Assembly (NCBI RefSeq): GCF_008042045.1
Contig: NZ_RDBP01000012.1
Location: 3,391,644-3,429,422 of the forward strand
DNA length: 37,779 bases
Reading direction: 5' to 3'
DNA from: Streptomyces sp. T39
Lineage (GTDB): Bacteria; Actinomycetota; Actinomycetes; Streptomycetales; Streptomycetaceae
Part shown: piece by piece, positions 8,082 to 17,246 of the stretch
Numbering within the stretch: the stretch's first letter is position 1
How the letters are laid out: each line of letters starts with the position of its first letter
Made by a program: the position numbers and the translations under genes
Notes under the pieces: generated by a model
The model's input: the letters and a program-made list of their open reading frames with translations, nothing else
What the model was told of the DNA's origin: nothing
Database searches by the model: none

Positions 8082-8100
8082 CCGGGCGGCCCGCCGGCGC

Positions 8101-9666
8101 TCACGGCTCCAGGAGCGGGAAGCCGTACGTGCGCCAGGCCCGCCGGAACGCGGCGATCCGCTCGGTGTCCCCTGCGCCGCCGTCCGATCCCGAGGTCGTC
8201 CACACATGGACCGGTCCCTCCCCGGACGCGCCGAGCGGCTCCCAGCCGGGGTCGCCGGTCGCCGCGAAGGACGCCCAGGAGGCCACCATGCGCCGGGACA
8301 GCTGGTGGTCGGCGGCGTCCGGGGCTCCGCCGATCAGGAAGCGCACGCTCTCGTCGGCCAGGGTGCCGAAGGCGAACGGGACGTCGGCGCAGTGCCAGGG
8401 GAGGACGGCGCCGCCCTCGGCGTCCGTGCGGCGGCGGGCGAACCGGGACAGGTGTGCCCGGCCGCCGGACGCGGCGTACGCCCCGGCCAGCCGGCGGCCG
8501 TACTCGCCGAACACCAGGTCGCCGAAGAGCGCGAGGTGGACGTCGGGCACCGGCGCCCCGGGCATCAGCTCCCGGTACTCCTTCACCAGCCCCGCCGCGA
8601 GACCGAAGTCCGCAGCGAAGCGGGCCAGTTGCTCCTCTGTGCAGACCTTGGCGCTGCTGCCGACGGCGTCCAGCAGCCAGTACTCCTGATCGGTGTGGCA
8701 GACCAGCAGGCCGGGCCGCGGGTGGGCGGCCCGCGCCGTGCCGCCGGCCGTCGTGGCGAGCGGGTCGGCGGCGAGGAGACGCCCGTCGGCGACCGGCGCG
8801 TAGAGGACGGGGTCGTAGTGACGCGGGCCCGCGTCCGGATCGCGGCGGTACGCGTCCACGACCTCGTCCGAGGCCGCCACCAGCGCCTGCGGCGAGGCGG
8901 ACAGCAGCCCCTCGGCCGTCGCCGGCACACCCGCCGCCGCCGCGACCCGCCGGGTGGTCTCCGCGGCGAGGGCCACGGAGGAGCAGGAGTTGACGGGACT
9001 GTGCGCGATCGCCCGCCGGAACAGCCCCCGCGCGGCGTCGACCACGAGCAGGCAGGCGACCGACGACGCGCCGGCCGACTGCCCGGCCACCGTGACGTTG
9101 CCTGGGTCGCCGCCGAACGACGCGATGGTGTCCCGCACCCAGCCCAGCGCGGCGATCTGGTCGAGCAGCCCGCGGTTGTCGGGGTGCCGCTCGTCCCCGG
9201 CGCCCGCCGGGGGCACGTGCCCGAAGCCCTCGAACCCGACGCGGTAGTTGACGGTGACCACGACCAGCCCCGCCCGGCACAGCGTCGTGCCGTCGAAGTC
9301 GGGCTGGGCGGACGACCCGAAGGTGTAGGCGCCCCCGTGGATCCACACCAGCACGGGCAGCCCCCCGTCGGCGCGGGCCGGGTCCCGCCGGGCGGGCGTC
9401 CAGACGTTGAGGGTCAGCACGTCCTCGTCGCCCGGCGACCAGTGCGGCGCCCCCGGCAGCCGGGCGGACTGCGGCGCCACCGGTCCGAAGCGGGTGCAGT
9501 CCCGAACGCCCGCCCAGGGGCGCGGCGGGCGCGGCGCCCGGAACCGGTCCGGCCCGAAGGGCGGCGCCGCGTAGGGGATGCCCCGGACGGCCACGGTGTC
9601 CGGCGCCGTGAGGGCGCCCCGCACCGGTCCGGTCGTCGTACGGAACGTCGTGGGGAAGGCGGTCAC
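8101..9666 (-). CDS. type-B carboxylesterase
   Basis: A 521-residue alpha/beta hydrolase of the carboxylesterase/cholinesterase family. The oxyanion motif WIHGGAYTFG (110-112) and nucleophile elbow VTVAGQSAGASS (Ser197) are clear. A Glu in HTDQEYW and a His in LPWHCADVPFAFG complete the triad. I see no signal peptide, so it is probably cytoplasmic. The GTG start at 9666 has GAGGAGA about ten bases upstream; an earlier in-frame ATG at 9771 would add a charged, low-complexity 35-residue leader. Substrate unknown. Confidence 0.88.
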   Translation of the reverse strand: MTAFPTTFRTTTGPVRGALTAPDTVAVRGIPYAAPPFGPDRFRAPRPPRPWAGVRDCTRFGPVAPQSARLPGAPHWSPGDEDVLTLNVWTPARRDPARADGGLPVLVWIHGGAYTFGSSAQPDFDGTTLCRAGLVVVTVNYRVGFEGFGHVPPAGAGDERHPDNRGLLDQIAALGWVRDTIASFGGDPGNVTVAGQSAGASSVACLLVVDAARGLFRRAIAHSPVNSCSSVALAAETTRRVAAAAGVPATAEGLLSASPQALVAASDEVVDAYRRDPDAGPRHYDPVLYAPVADGRLLAADPLATTAGGTARAAHPRPGLLVCHTDQEYWLLDAVGSSAKVCTEEQLARFAADFGLAAGLVKEYRELMPGAPVPDVHLALFGDLVFGEYGRRLAGAYAASGGRAHLSRFARRRTDAEGGAVLPWHCADVPFAFGTLADESVRFLIGGAPDAADHQLSRRMVASWASFAATGDPGWEPLGASGEGPVHVWTTSGSDGGAGDTERIAAFRRAWRTYGFPLLEP

Positions 9667-9824
9667 CGGGCGGTCTCTCCTCGGGTCGGCGGCGCCCGCG
9701 TCCCGGGCGTCTCGACCCGAGCCTGCGCCACCCGGTGCCGGTCGCGCCAACACCGGTGGCGCCCGATTCACCCGGCGCCGTTGTCAATCGCGCGCAGGGC
9801 GAGCGGCACCCGGCCCGGCGCATG

Positions 9825-10451
9825 TCAGGACGTGTGTGCCGCGCGCCAGTCGGGGCGGCGGCCGCTCAGGCCCACCACGCGGTCGAGCGGCGACGCGTCG
9901 TCGGGCACGGGGACCACCGGCCCGAAGATGGCGTCCCGGAGGGAGTCGTCGCCCGTCGGCGTCAGCATCTCCCGCGACACCGCCAGACTCGCCTCGTCCA
10001 CGTCGTACGGCTGTCCCGTCGCGACGGCCAGGTCCCAGCCGTGCACGACCAGTTCGTTCAGCGCGACGCGGCCCGCGACGGCGCCGGGCAGGCTCACCCC
10101 GCCCGCCTGGGTCATGCCCTCCCAGGCGTCCGGCCGCCGCCAGACGGCGACCAGTTCGCCGAGACGCTCGGGCAGCGCCGTACGCCAGTCCCCGGCGAGC
10201 CCGGGCCCGGCGGCGTCCGGCGGCGTCGCGGTCGTGGGACCGGTCTCCTTGCGGCCGGCGTCCCGGAACGCCGTCGCCAGACCGAGGAGGTGGGCCAGCA
10301 TCTCGCGCACGGCGTAGTCGGGGCAGGGGGTCGGATCGTCCAGGCGGTCGTCGCGCACCCCGGGCAGCAGCGCGGCGACACCCGCCGCGGCCGCGGCGAG
10401 ATCGGGGAGCGCGGTCCCGGGGGAAGGGGCGGAGGAAGGGGAATCAGTCAT
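9825..10451 (-). CDS. TIGR03086-family metal-binding (DinB/MDMPI-like) protein
   Basis: A 208-residue four-helix protein of the actinobacterial TIGR03086/maleylpyruvate-isomerase N-terminal type. The metal site is suggested by REMLAHLLGL and by NELVVHGWDLAVATGQ (His-x3-Asp). The conserved PTPCPDYAVREML opening is present. Relatives include mycothiol-dependent enzymes, but no specific reaction is known for most. The start at 10451 (MTDSPSS) is preferred over an upstream in-frame ATG because the extension is not domain-like. It is divergent from the following large gene. Confidence 0.8.
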   Translation of the reverse strand: MTDSPSSAPSPGTALPDLAAAAAGVAALLPGVRDDRLDDPTPCPDYAVREMLAHLLGLATAFRDAGRKETGPTTATPPDAAGPGLAGDWRTALPERLGELVAVWRRPDAWEGMTQAGGVSLPGAVAGRVALNELVVHGWDLAVATGQPYDVDEASLAVSREMLTPTGDDSLRDAIFGPVVPVPDDASPLDRVVGLSGRRPDWRAAHTS

Positions 10452-10596
10452 ACGGTGATGACCCGCCCGGACGCCGGAACTCATCGGTGCCCGCCCGGCC
10501 ACCGGTTTCCCGCAGATCAGGGCGCTTCTCCCGGATTCCCTCGCTCGATCGGGCTACCCACCGTCCGGCGGGCCCCGCGCGGCGGGCCCGGTTTCA

Positions 10597-10602
10597 TACG
10601 CT
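10597..10602 (+). promoter_or_regulatory. -10 of leaderless promoter
   Basis: TACGCT ends six bases before the GTG at 10609, and no ribosome site is present. A leaderless transcript is likely. Confidence 0.5.
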
Positions 10603-10608
10603 CCCCGC

Positions 10609-12750
10609 GTGACACCTACTCCTGCGCTGAACACCGGACTCGACGACTTCCTCGACTGGGCCGCCCGGGAGCCGGGCGGCGCGCCGCCCGCACGCCCCGC
10701 GGACGCGGTGCTGACGCTGCTCGCGCTCCACGGCGCCGACCGCAGGGCGGGAGTGCCCGAACCGACGCCCCGGCTGGTCACCCGGATCCTCCGCGAGGAC
10801 CTGCCCGGCCTGCTGTGGGCGGCACCGGAGGAGGCCGCCGCCGTGCCGGGCGTCCTGCGGTCGCTCGCCGACTGCGTGCGCCAGTCCGGACGCCTGAACG
10901 CCAAGCGCCACGCGCGGCTCCTCACGGCCGTCGAGGAGGCCGCGCCGGAGTTCCACCGGGCCCTCGGCGACCCCGCGCGGCTCACCTGGCACCGCTGGTA
11001 CGCCTCGCGGCTGCGCGCCGACGGCACGGACGCCGGTGACCCCGCCGCCGTGCGGACATGGCTGGACGCCCACGCCCGGACCCCGCGGGCGGACCGGGTG
11101 CCGCTGCCCGGGGGCCTGCACCGTGCCGACGTGGCCGACCGGACCTTCGCCGTCCGGGCGCTCCTCGCCGAACTGCTGCTCGCCGCGTTCGCCCGCGACG
11201 CGCGGGAGCCGGGGCCCGCCGGACCGCTGCTGCCGGCGCCGCCGCTCGCCGCCGACCGGCCCGAGGACGCGCTCGGCGACGCCCTGGAGGCGATCGCCGA
11301 CGCGCTGAGCGACCGCTGGACCGCCACGGGGCTGAGCGCGGCCCTCGCCGGCGCCCACGCCGACCTCGCGCCCGGCCCCGCCGCGCTCCCGCACGCGGGA
11401 CTGGCGGACCGGATGCTCGACGAACACCTCGACTACTACGGCGACTCCTCCGTCCCGCTGCCGCCTCCGCAGGACGTCCCCGAGCCCGGCGGGATCCGGG
11501 ACCTGCTGCACGCGGCCCCGCTGCCCGCGGCGCTCGCGGCAGGGGCCCTCGACGACGACGAGGAGCTGCGCGAGATGTCCGAACGCTGCGGACTGCCCGG
11601 CCCCGCCACCGCGGTGTGGACCGACGGCACACCGCAGGAACTGACCGAACTCGCCGCCGACGTCCTCGCAGCCCAGGCCGAGCGCCTGCCCCCGGTCACC
11701 GGACCCGGCGAGGCGTACTCGTTCGACGCCGCGCACCTCCTCTACTCGCTCTACGAACGCGGCGGCACCCCCGACTCGATCGCCCGCAAGACCGCCGACG
11801 CCGGGGCCGACGGCCTGCCGCCCGAACTGGAGGACGCCCCCGCGCCGCTGGCGCACGACGCTCCCGCCGCCTACGAGCTCCCGTCGTCCGACGAGCTGGC
11901 CCGGCTCCTCGGAGTGCCCGCCGTGACGGACGCCGAGCGCACCGCACTCGACGTCCCGGCACAGGGCCTGGCGGCCCTCGTCGACCAGCTCGCGGCCACC
12001 GGCTGCGTCTTCCGGTCGGGCGACGCCTACGGGCTGACCCCGCTCGGCGCCGCGGCCATGCGCCATGTGCTGGCCGTCGGCCGGGTGGCCGCACCCGACC
12101 GGGCCGCCGTCGCGGCCTGGGACCCGGCCACGACCGTCACCGCCACCCGGCACTGGCCCGCCCGGATCGCCGCCGCCGGGCTCGCCGCCTGGGCCGCGCA
12201 CCGGGGCGGCACGGACGAGGTCTGGGGGGAACTGCTCGACGCCGTCTCCACGGCCAAGGCCGCCGACGTCTCCCTGGCCCGCACCTCCGAGTACTTCGCC
12301 CGCCTCGACATCGCCGGGGTCCCCGGCGCCGCGCTGCGCGCCGCGCTCACCGACCCGGTGACCGGCGCCGCCGCCCGCAGGACGCTGCTCGCCCGGGGCG
12401 AGCAGGCCCCCGAGGACCCGGTCCCCCTCACCGCCCGCGCCACCGTGCTCGCCGAGGAACTGGACCAGTGCTGGATCGACGACATGCTCGCCCATGCGCA
12501 GCACCGGTCCGACGCGGGCGAGAGAGGCATCCCGGCGCCCGCGGACATCCCGCCGGCCACTCTGCTCCCCGTCTTCGACGCGGCCGCCTCCGAGTGGCCG
12601 GGCGGCCCCGCGGCCCTCGCCGCCGCCCTCGCCCGAGCCGACCCCACCACCGCGCCCCGCATCCTGACCGCCCTCACCGCCCACCACCCGGACCGCCGCG
12701 TGAGGGACGCGGCGGCCCATGCGCAGAAGGCGACCCGCCCCCGCCGCTGA
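10609..12750 (+). CDS. large helical protein of unknown function
   Basis: A 713-residue, Ala/Leu/Asp-rich and almost entirely alpha-helical protein that I do not recognise. No signal peptide, membrane segment or catalytic motif is evident. A segment around residues 450-490 (VDQLAATGCVF...YGLTPLGAAAMRHVL) looks like a small winged-helix module. The C-terminus (ILTALTAHHPDRRVRDAAAHAQKA) resembles a HEAT-like helical pair. It starts at a GTG with a leaderless -10. It is a single-gene unit between a divergent TIGR03086 gene and a small membrane protein gene. Codon use matches its neighbours, so it is probably chromosomal and expressed. Confidence 0.75.
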   Translation: MTPTPALNTGLDDFLDWAAREPGGAPPARPADAVLTLLALHGADRRAGVPEPTPRLVTRILREDLPGLLWAAPEEAAAVPGVLRSLADCVRQSGRLNAKRHARLLTAVEEAAPEFHRALGDPARLTWHRWYASRLRADGTDAGDPAAVRTWLDAHARTPRADRVPLPGGLHRADVADRTFAVRALLAELLLAAFARDAREPGPAGPLLPAPPLAADRPEDALGDALEAIADALSDRWTATGLSAALAGAHADLAPGPAALPHAGLADRMLDEHLDYYGDSSVPLPPPQDVPEPGGIRDLLHAAPLPAALAAGALDDDEELREMSERCGLPGPATAVWTDGTPQELTELAADVLAAQAERLPPVTGPGEAYSFDAAHLLYSLYERGGTPDSIARKTADAGADGLPPELEDAPAPLAHDAPAAYELPSSDELARLLGVPAVTDAERTALDVPAQGLAALVDQLAATGCVFRSGDAYGLTPLGAAAMRHVLAVGRVAAPDRAAVAAWDPATTVTATRHWPARIAAAGLAAWAAHRGGTDEVWGELLDAVSTAKAADVSLARTSEYFARLDIAGVPGAALRAALTDPVTGAAARRTLLARGEQAPEDPVPLTARATVLAEELDQCWIDDMLAHAQHRSDAGERGIPAPADIPPATLLPVFDAAASEWPGGPAALAAALARADPTTAPRILTALTAHHPDRRVRDAAAHAQKATRPRR

Positions 12751-12846
12751 CCCGCCGGGTCCCGCCCCGTCCCGGAGCCCACGGTGACGGGGCGTGCCCG
12801 CACGGCCGACCCGTCCCCGAACGGCGAACTCCGCACCCGGCACCGC

Positions 12847-12852
12847 TACCGT
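12847..12852 (+). promoter_or_regulatory. -10 of leaderless promoter
   Basis: TACCGT lies seven bases before the ATG at 12860. Confidence 0.5.
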
Positions 12853-12859
12853 GGCGCGC

Positions 12860-13393
12860 ATGTCCGCGTTCATACAGCAACTCCCGGCCCTCATGGGCGT
12901 CGTGATCGGCGCGCTCGGCTCGTACCTCGCCATCGTGCGCAGCGACCGCGCCCGCTTCCGCCGCGAGCGCGCCGCGCGGTGGGAGGAGCGCCGGCTCACG
13001 GTGTACGCCGACTACGCGCGCTCGCTGAAGAAGAGCGTCACCCTCAACTACCGGGTCGCCGCCCACCTCGGCAACGACCCGCATCCCCACCCCCTCTCGC
13101 CCGAGGAGGCGGCCCCGCTGCTCGCCGCCGCGGGCGACGCCAGGGACCCGTCGGGCGAGGCGCTGCTGATGCTCGGCTCCCGCGAGGTCGTGGACGGCGC
13201 CCGCGCCTGGGTGGAAGTGGTGCTGGAGATGGAGGGCTTCCTGCGCGAGGGACGCCGGGACCCGGAGGCGTGGCAGACCCTCCTCGGGCGCCAGCGCGCG
13301 GCCCGCCAGGAGTACTACGCGGCCGTCCGCGACGACATGGCCCTCGCGCCCGGCCACACCGGCCAGTGGCGCGTCCTGCCCCCGCCCGGCTGA
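12860..13393 (+). CDS. N-terminally anchored membrane protein, unknown function
   Basis: A 177-residue protein with one N-terminal hydrophobic segment (LPALMGVVIGALGSYLAIV, about residues 8-26). A strongly basic, helical stretch follows (RSDRARFRRERAARWEERR), so the bulk is probably cytoplasmic. The rest is helical with no motif I recognise. The ATG is chosen because it gives the membrane anchor directly and has a leaderless -10 at 12847. An earlier in-frame start would add 22 residues without support. It is convergent with the next gene. Confidence 0.75.
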   Translation: MSAFIQQLPALMGVVIGALGSYLAIVRSDRARFRRERAARWEERRLTVYADYARSLKKSVTLNYRVAAHLGNDPHPHPLSPEEAAPLLAAAGDARDPSGEALLMLGSREVVDGARAWVEVVLEMEGFLREGRRDPEAWQTLLGRQRAARQEYYAAVRDDMALAPGHTGQWRVLPPPG

Positions 13394-13423
13394 CGGTACG
13401 GGCCGGTGCGCCGGCGACGGCCG

Positions 13424-13454
13424 CCCGCCGCCCGCGCGGGCGCGGCCCGGCGGG
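13424..13454. terminator. bidirectional hairpin between convergent genes
   Basis: CCCGCCG (13424-13430) pairs with CGGCGGG (13448-13454) around an inner CCCGCGCGGG palindrome. It fills the 61-base gap and ends against the minus-strand stop at 13455. Confidence 0.45.
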
Positions 13455-14042
13455 TCAGAACGACGTCTCGCGCACGCTGGCCCGGTCCGACGGCTCGGTC
13501 GACGCGGTGATCTCCGAGCGGTGGCGGTCGGCGGCGAAGGTGACCGTCAGCGTCTGCGGTGCGCTCTGCCGCGTACTGGCGGTGAAGCCCTGGCTGGGGA
13601 CGGCCGAGATCAGGCACACCCCGCCGCTGCCGAAGCGCACCGTCGCCTTGCCGCCCTGGGAGGAGATGGTGTGCACCCCGGAGCCGCCCTCGGCGCAGCC
13701 CGCTTCCGTCCCCTCGGGACCGGCCCCCTGCGTCACGGGCGGCGGCGCGGGCGTGGTCGTGCGGGCCGCGGGGGAGGGGCTCGCCGTCCGGGGCTCCGCC
13801 GTGGTCCGGGTGGGCGCCGGGCCGGGCCGGTGCGAGGGCGAGGGGCTCGGCTCGGGCGACGGCGAGGGGGAGGGGGACACCGAGGCCGCGGGGGACGCGG
13901 CGAAGCCGTCGGGCGCGGACCGGGCGACCGGGGCGGTCGGTCTGGTCGAACCCACCACGAAGTGGACGGTCAGCATGACGGCCGTGACACTGGCCGCCGT
14001 GCACGACAGCCAGATGAGCAGGTAGCGCGGGAGGCGGGACAC
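13455..14042 (-). CDS. exported/membrane-anchored Pro-Ser-rich protein
   Basis: A 195-residue protein. A hydrophobic N-terminus (YLLIWLSCTAASVTAVMLTVHFVV) is a signal anchor or signal peptide. Residues about 40-100 are a Pro/Ser/Thr linker with repeated SPSPSP. The C-terminal 90 residues form a small extracytoplasmic domain with two cysteines (GCAEGG and GGVCLIS) that may form a disulphide. No family recognised. It starts at GTG 14042, 36 bases from a divergent response regulator. It could be sensed by, or controlled by, that two-component system. Confidence 0.7.
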   Translation of the reverse strand: MSRLPRYLLIWLSCTAASVTAVMLTVHFVVGSTRPTAPVARSAPDGFAASPAASVSPSPSPSPEPSPSPSHRPGPAPTRTTAEPRTASPSPAARTTTPAPPPVTQGAGPEGTEAGCAEGGSGVHTISSQGGKATVRFGSGGVCLISAVPSQGFTASTRQSAPQTLTVTFAADRHRSEITASTEPSDRASVRETSF

Positions 14043-14064
14043 GACACCATAGTGACCGACCGGC

Positions 14065-14070
14065 TAACGT
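14065..14070 (+). promoter_or_regulatory. -10 of response regulator promoter (leaderless)
   Basis: TAACGT lies eight bases before the ATG at 14079. The divergent gene has a CACTAT element in the same gap, so the two promoters must overlap. Confidence 0.45.
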
Positions 14071-14078
14071 GCCTGCTC

Positions 14079-14768
14079 ATGGCCTCCGTACTTGTCGTCG
14101 AGGACGACCCCGTCATCCGCGCCGCCCTGATCGGGGTGCTGACCGGGCAGGGGTACGCGGTCAGGACCGTCCACCAGGGCTTCGAGGCGCTGCGCGAGGT
14201 CACCCAGGACCCGCCGGACATCGTCGTCCTCGACCTCGGCCTGCCCGACCTGGACGGTCTCGACGTGCTCCGGATGATCCGGGGCATATCCCGCGTCCCC
14301 GTGCTGGTCGCCACCGCCCGGGACGAGGACACCGAGATCATCCGGCTGCTGAACGCGGGCGCCGACGACTACATGGTCAAGCCCTTCTCCGGCGGCCAGC
14401 TCGCCGCCCGGATCGCCGCGGTGCTGCGCCGCTCCGTGCCCGCAGGGGCGGACCGCGACCGCCGGCAGGTCGTCCGGGTCGGCGAGCTCAGGATCGATCC
14501 GCTGGCCCGCACCGCCCACCTGGGCGAACGCGAACTCTCCCTCACCCGCCGGGAGTTCGACCTCCTCGCGTACCTCGCCGCCCACGCGGACCAGGTCATG
14601 TCCCGCAAGCGGATCCTCGCCGACGTGTGGCAGCAGCCCTATGTGGAGGACCAGACCGTCGACGTCCATCTCTCCGCGCTGCGCCGCAAACTGGGCGAGA
14701 AACCCTCCGACCCGCGCTATCTCCACACCGTGCGCGGTATCGGCATCAAACTGGTCACCACGCCATGA
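14079..14768 (+). CDS. OmpR/PhoB-family response regulator
   Basis: A 229-residue regulator. The receiver domain (1-118) has the acidic pair Asp9-Asp10, phospho-acceptor Asp52 (VVLDLGLPDLDG), Thr79 and Lys101 (MVKPF). The winged-helix DNA-binding domain (about 132-229) has the conserved LTRREFDLLAYL and TVDVHLSALRRKLGE stretches. The ATG at 14079 gives a standard N-terminus, MASVLVVEDD. Its stop overlaps the kinase ATG (ATGA at 14765-14768). The target is unknown; the divergent exported protein gene is the obvious first candidate. Confidence 0.93.
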   Translation: MASVLVVEDDPVIRAALIGVLTGQGYAVRTVHQGFEALREVTQDPPDIVVLDLGLPDLDGLDVLRMIRGISRVPVLVATARDEDTEIIRLLNAGADDYMVKPFSGGQLAARIAAVLRRSVPAGADRDRRQVVRVGELRIDPLARTAHLGERELSLTRREFDLLAYLAAHADQVMSRKRILADVWQQPYVEDQTVDVHLSALRRKLGEKPSDPRYLHTVRGIGIKLVTTP

Positions 14769-16060
14769 GGCGGGCACTCGCGGGCATCGCCCTGGCCGTG
14801 ACGTCGATGGTGGCGCTCTCCTTCCTGATCCCGCTCGCCCTCCTCGTGCGCGAGCAGGCCCGCGACCGCGTCACCACGGCCGCCGAACAGCGCGCGGGGG
14901 CCCTGTCGCCCGTGCTGGCCCTGACCACGGACCGCGCCGACGTCCAGCAGGCCGTCACCGAGATCGGCGCGCGCGACCGCCTCGCCGTGCGCCTGCCCGA
15001 CGGCTCCTTCGTCGGCACCTCCCACGCGCCGGCGAAGGCCCTGGACCGCGCGGTCCGCCGGCGCGAGACCCTCTCCGCGAACACCCCGGAGGGCTGGGTC
15101 CACCTCCAGCCGGTCGTGCTCCCGAAGGACCGGGTCGCCGTCGTCGAGGCGTACGTGCCGGGTGCGGACCTCACCCGGGGCGTCTGGGAGTCCTGGGGCG
15201 TCATGTCGCTGCTCGCGCTGGGCCTGGTCGCCGGATCGGTCCTCGTCGCCGACCGGCTCGGCGCCCGGGTGGTGCGCTCCTCGCGCGGACTCAAGAGCGC
15301 CTCCCTGGCGCTCGGCTCGGGCGACCTCGACGTGCGGGTGGAGCCGGACGGGCCGCCGGAGCTCCAGGAGGCGGGCCTCGCGTTCAACACGATGGCGGAC
15401 CGGGTGGCCGAACTGCTGGCCGTCGAGCGGGAGATGGTCGCCGACCTCTCGCACCGGCTGCGCACCCCGCTCACCGCGCTCTACCTGGAGGCGGACCTGA
15501 TGAGCGGCACGCCCGGCGCCCGGCGCATCAGCGCCGCCGTCGCCCAGCTGGAGAGCGAACTGGACTCGATCATCGCCGCCGCCCGCACCCCGCTCGCGGC
15601 GCATCCGCCGGGCGGCGCGGCGGCGGCACGGACCGCCGAGCTGACCGAGGTGGTCGCCCTGCGGCTGGACTTCTGGACGGTGCTCGCGGCCCAGCAGGAC
15701 CGGGTCTGCGAGCGGTCGTTCACCCCGCGCCCCACGCCGGTGCGCTTCGTCGACGACGACCTGGCCGCCGTCGTCGACGCCCTCATCGGCAACGTTTTCC
15801 GGCACACACCGCAGGGCACCGCGTTCACCGTACGGGTGGAGCGCACCGGCGGGCACGCCGTGCTGACCGTCGACGACGCGGGGCCGGGCGTCGACGACCC
15901 CGAGGCGGCGCTCACCCGGGGCGTCAGCGCCGGGGGCACCGGCCTCGGCCTGGACATCGTCGCCCGCGCCGCCCGCACGTGCGACGGCGACCTGCGGATC
16001 ACCCGCTCCCCGCTCGGCGGGGCCCGCGTCCAGGTCTCCTTCGCCCTCGCCGACGCCTGA
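14765..16060 (+). CDS. sensor histidine kinase
   Basis: A 431-residue membrane kinase, partner of the overlapping response regulator. TM1 (about 5-28), an extracytoplasmic sensor of about 110 residues, TM2 (about 143-163), HAMP (about 163-218), then the H-box MVADLSHRLRTPLTALY with His230. The ATPase domain has the N-box IGNVFRHTPQGT, G1 DDAGPGVDD and G2 GGTGLGLDIV. All catalytic boxes are present. The sensor domain shows no family I recognise, so the signal is unknown. Confidence 0.92.
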   Translation: MRRALAGIALAVTSMVALSFLIPLALLVREQARDRVTTAAEQRAGALSPVLALTTDRADVQQAVTEIGARDRLAVRLPDGSFVGTSHAPAKALDRAVRRRETLSANTPEGWVHLQPVVLPKDRVAVVEAYVPGADLTRGVWESWGVMSLLALGLVAGSVLVADRLGARVVRSSRGLKSASLALGSGDLDVRVEPDGPPELQEAGLAFNTMADRVAELLAVEREMVADLSHRLRTPLTALYLEADLMSGTPGARRISAAVAQLESELDSIIAAARTPLAAHPPGGAAAARTAELTEVVALRLDFWTVLAAQQDRVCERSFTPRPTPVRFVDDDLAAVVDALIGNVFRHTPQGTAFTVRVERTGGHAVLTVDDAGPGVDDPEAALTRGVSAGGTGLGLDIVARAARTCDGDLRITRSPLGGARVQVSFALADA

Positions 16061-16141
16061 CCCGGGTGGATCACAGGGGGTCCGGTCCTCCAGAATGTCC
16101 CGCAGTCCGACGAGCACGTCAGGGAAGGGGTGCGAACTCGC

Positions 16142-16540
16142 ATGGCCGCCAACGCAGACATGGTGTCCTTCATCGAGGCGCGGCTCGCCGAGGAGGAACA
16201 GATCGCACGCGAGGCCGGCGGGCAGAGCTGGAGATGTCCGGCGGACCGGCCCGGCGAGGTCTGCGACCGGACCTCCGGAGTGGCGTTCACGGTGCGGGGC
16301 GCCGGCTTCGACCGGCACATCGCCCTGCACGATCCCGCCCGCGTGCTGGCCCGGATCGAGACGAGCCGCGTCCTGCTGGACGAGTACCGGGAGATCGCCC
16401 ACCGGGACACCGACCGGCCCGCCGACGACTTCGAATCAGGCCGTGCCGTCGGCCTCGGCTTCGCCGTCCGCCAGCTGGCCGCCGACTACGCGGGCCACCC
16501 CGGCTACCAGGCGAGGTGGCTGCCCCGCTTCATCCGCTGA
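16142..16540 (+). CDS. DUF6221 family protein
   Basis: A 132-residue protein typical of Streptomyces DUF6221: MVSFIEARLAEEEQIAREAGG at the start, HIALHDPARVLARIETSRVLLDEY in the middle, and YAGHPGYQARWLPR at the end. Several Cys/His residues are present, but I see no catalytic motif and the function is unknown. I chose the ATG at 16142, which has GGGAAGGGG 11 bases upstream. A GTG at 16130 overlaps that ribosome site. It is alone between the two-component genes and a convergent acetyltransferase gene. Confidence 0.8.
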   Translation: MAANADMVSFIEARLAEEEQIAREAGGQSWRCPADRPGEVCDRTSGVAFTVRGAGFDRHIALHDPARVLARIETSRVLLDEYREIAHRDTDRPADDFESGRAVGLGFAVRQLAADYAGHPGYQARWLPRFIR

Positions 16541-16554
16541 CGCCCCCCGTGGCC

Positions 16555-16580
16555 CGCCGGGCGCGGCGCCGCGCCCGGCG
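16555..16580. terminator. 26-bp perfect palindrome between convergent genes
   Basis: Thirteen-base GC-only arms without a loop, centred between 16567 and 16568, 15 bases after the DUF6221 stop. The likely role is a bidirectional terminator for this gene and the GNAT gene. Confidence 0.55.
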
Positions 16581-16626
16581 CACGCTGCCCGCGCGCTCGT
16601 CCCGCCGCGGGGCGTCCCGCGCTCCT

Positions 16627-17199
16627 TCAGCGGAGATCGAGCCGCATCAGGACCCGCGGGTGGCCGGCCAGCACCGAGGTGGTGTCGGCGGCATGGGTGA
16701 AGCCCGCGCGCTCGAAGTTCGCGCGGAGCCCGGCGTAGGCCATCGTCAGGTCCACCCGGGCGTCACCGTTGTCGAGGGGATACGCCTCGACCACCGGGGC
16801 GCCCTGGGCACGGGCGAACTCGACCGCGCCGGCGATGAGGTGGTGCGAGATGCCGGACTTCCGGTGTCCCGGCCGCACCCGGACGCACCACAGGGACCAG
16901 ACCGGCAGGTCGTCGACGTGGGGGATCTTCCGGTTGCGCGCGAACGAGGTCGTGGAGCGGGGCGCCACCGCCGCCCAGCCGACCGGCACGTCGCCGTCGT
17001 AGGCGAGGACCCCGGGCGGGGGGTCCGCACGGCACAGGTCCGCGACGTACTCGCCGCGCGCGGGCCCGCGGAGCTCGTTGTTGAGACGGGACGGGATCCG
17101 GTAGCTCAGGCACCAGCAGACGTTGGCCGTGGGCGACTTGGGGCCGAGCACCGCACGGACGTCCTCGAAGACCGATGCCGGGCGTACCTCGATGGTCAT
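16627..17199 (-). CDS. GNAT-family N-acetyltransferase
   Basis: A 190-residue acyl-CoA-dependent acetyltransferase. Motif A is at WSLWCVRVRPGHRKSGISHHLIAGAVEFARAQGA, where R/K-x-x-G/S-x-G/S-x forms the pyrophosphate loop. YAGLRANFERAGF near the end is the usual motif B region. The opening (EDVRAVLGPKSPTANVCWCLSYRIP) is characteristic of an actinobacterial subgroup. Substrate unknown. Confidence 0.85.
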   Translation of the reverse strand: MTIEVRPASVFEDVRAVLGPKSPTANVCWCLSYRIPSRLNNELRGPARGEYVADLCRADPPPGVLAYDGDVPVGWAAVAPRSTTSFARNRKIPHVDDLPVWSLWCVRVRPGHRKSGISHHLIAGAVEFARAQGAPVVEAYPLDNGDARVDLTMAYAGLRANFERAGFTHAADTTSVLAGHPRVLMRLDLR

Positions 17200-17246
17200 G
17201 ACACCACGATGTCACGGCCGCAGTGACGGTGCCCGCCCGCACCGGC

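Noticed and set aside
9667..9824. A small gene between the esterase and TIGR03086 genes
   Set aside because: No frame shows a ribosome site or plausible protein; it is simply the promoter region of the esterase.
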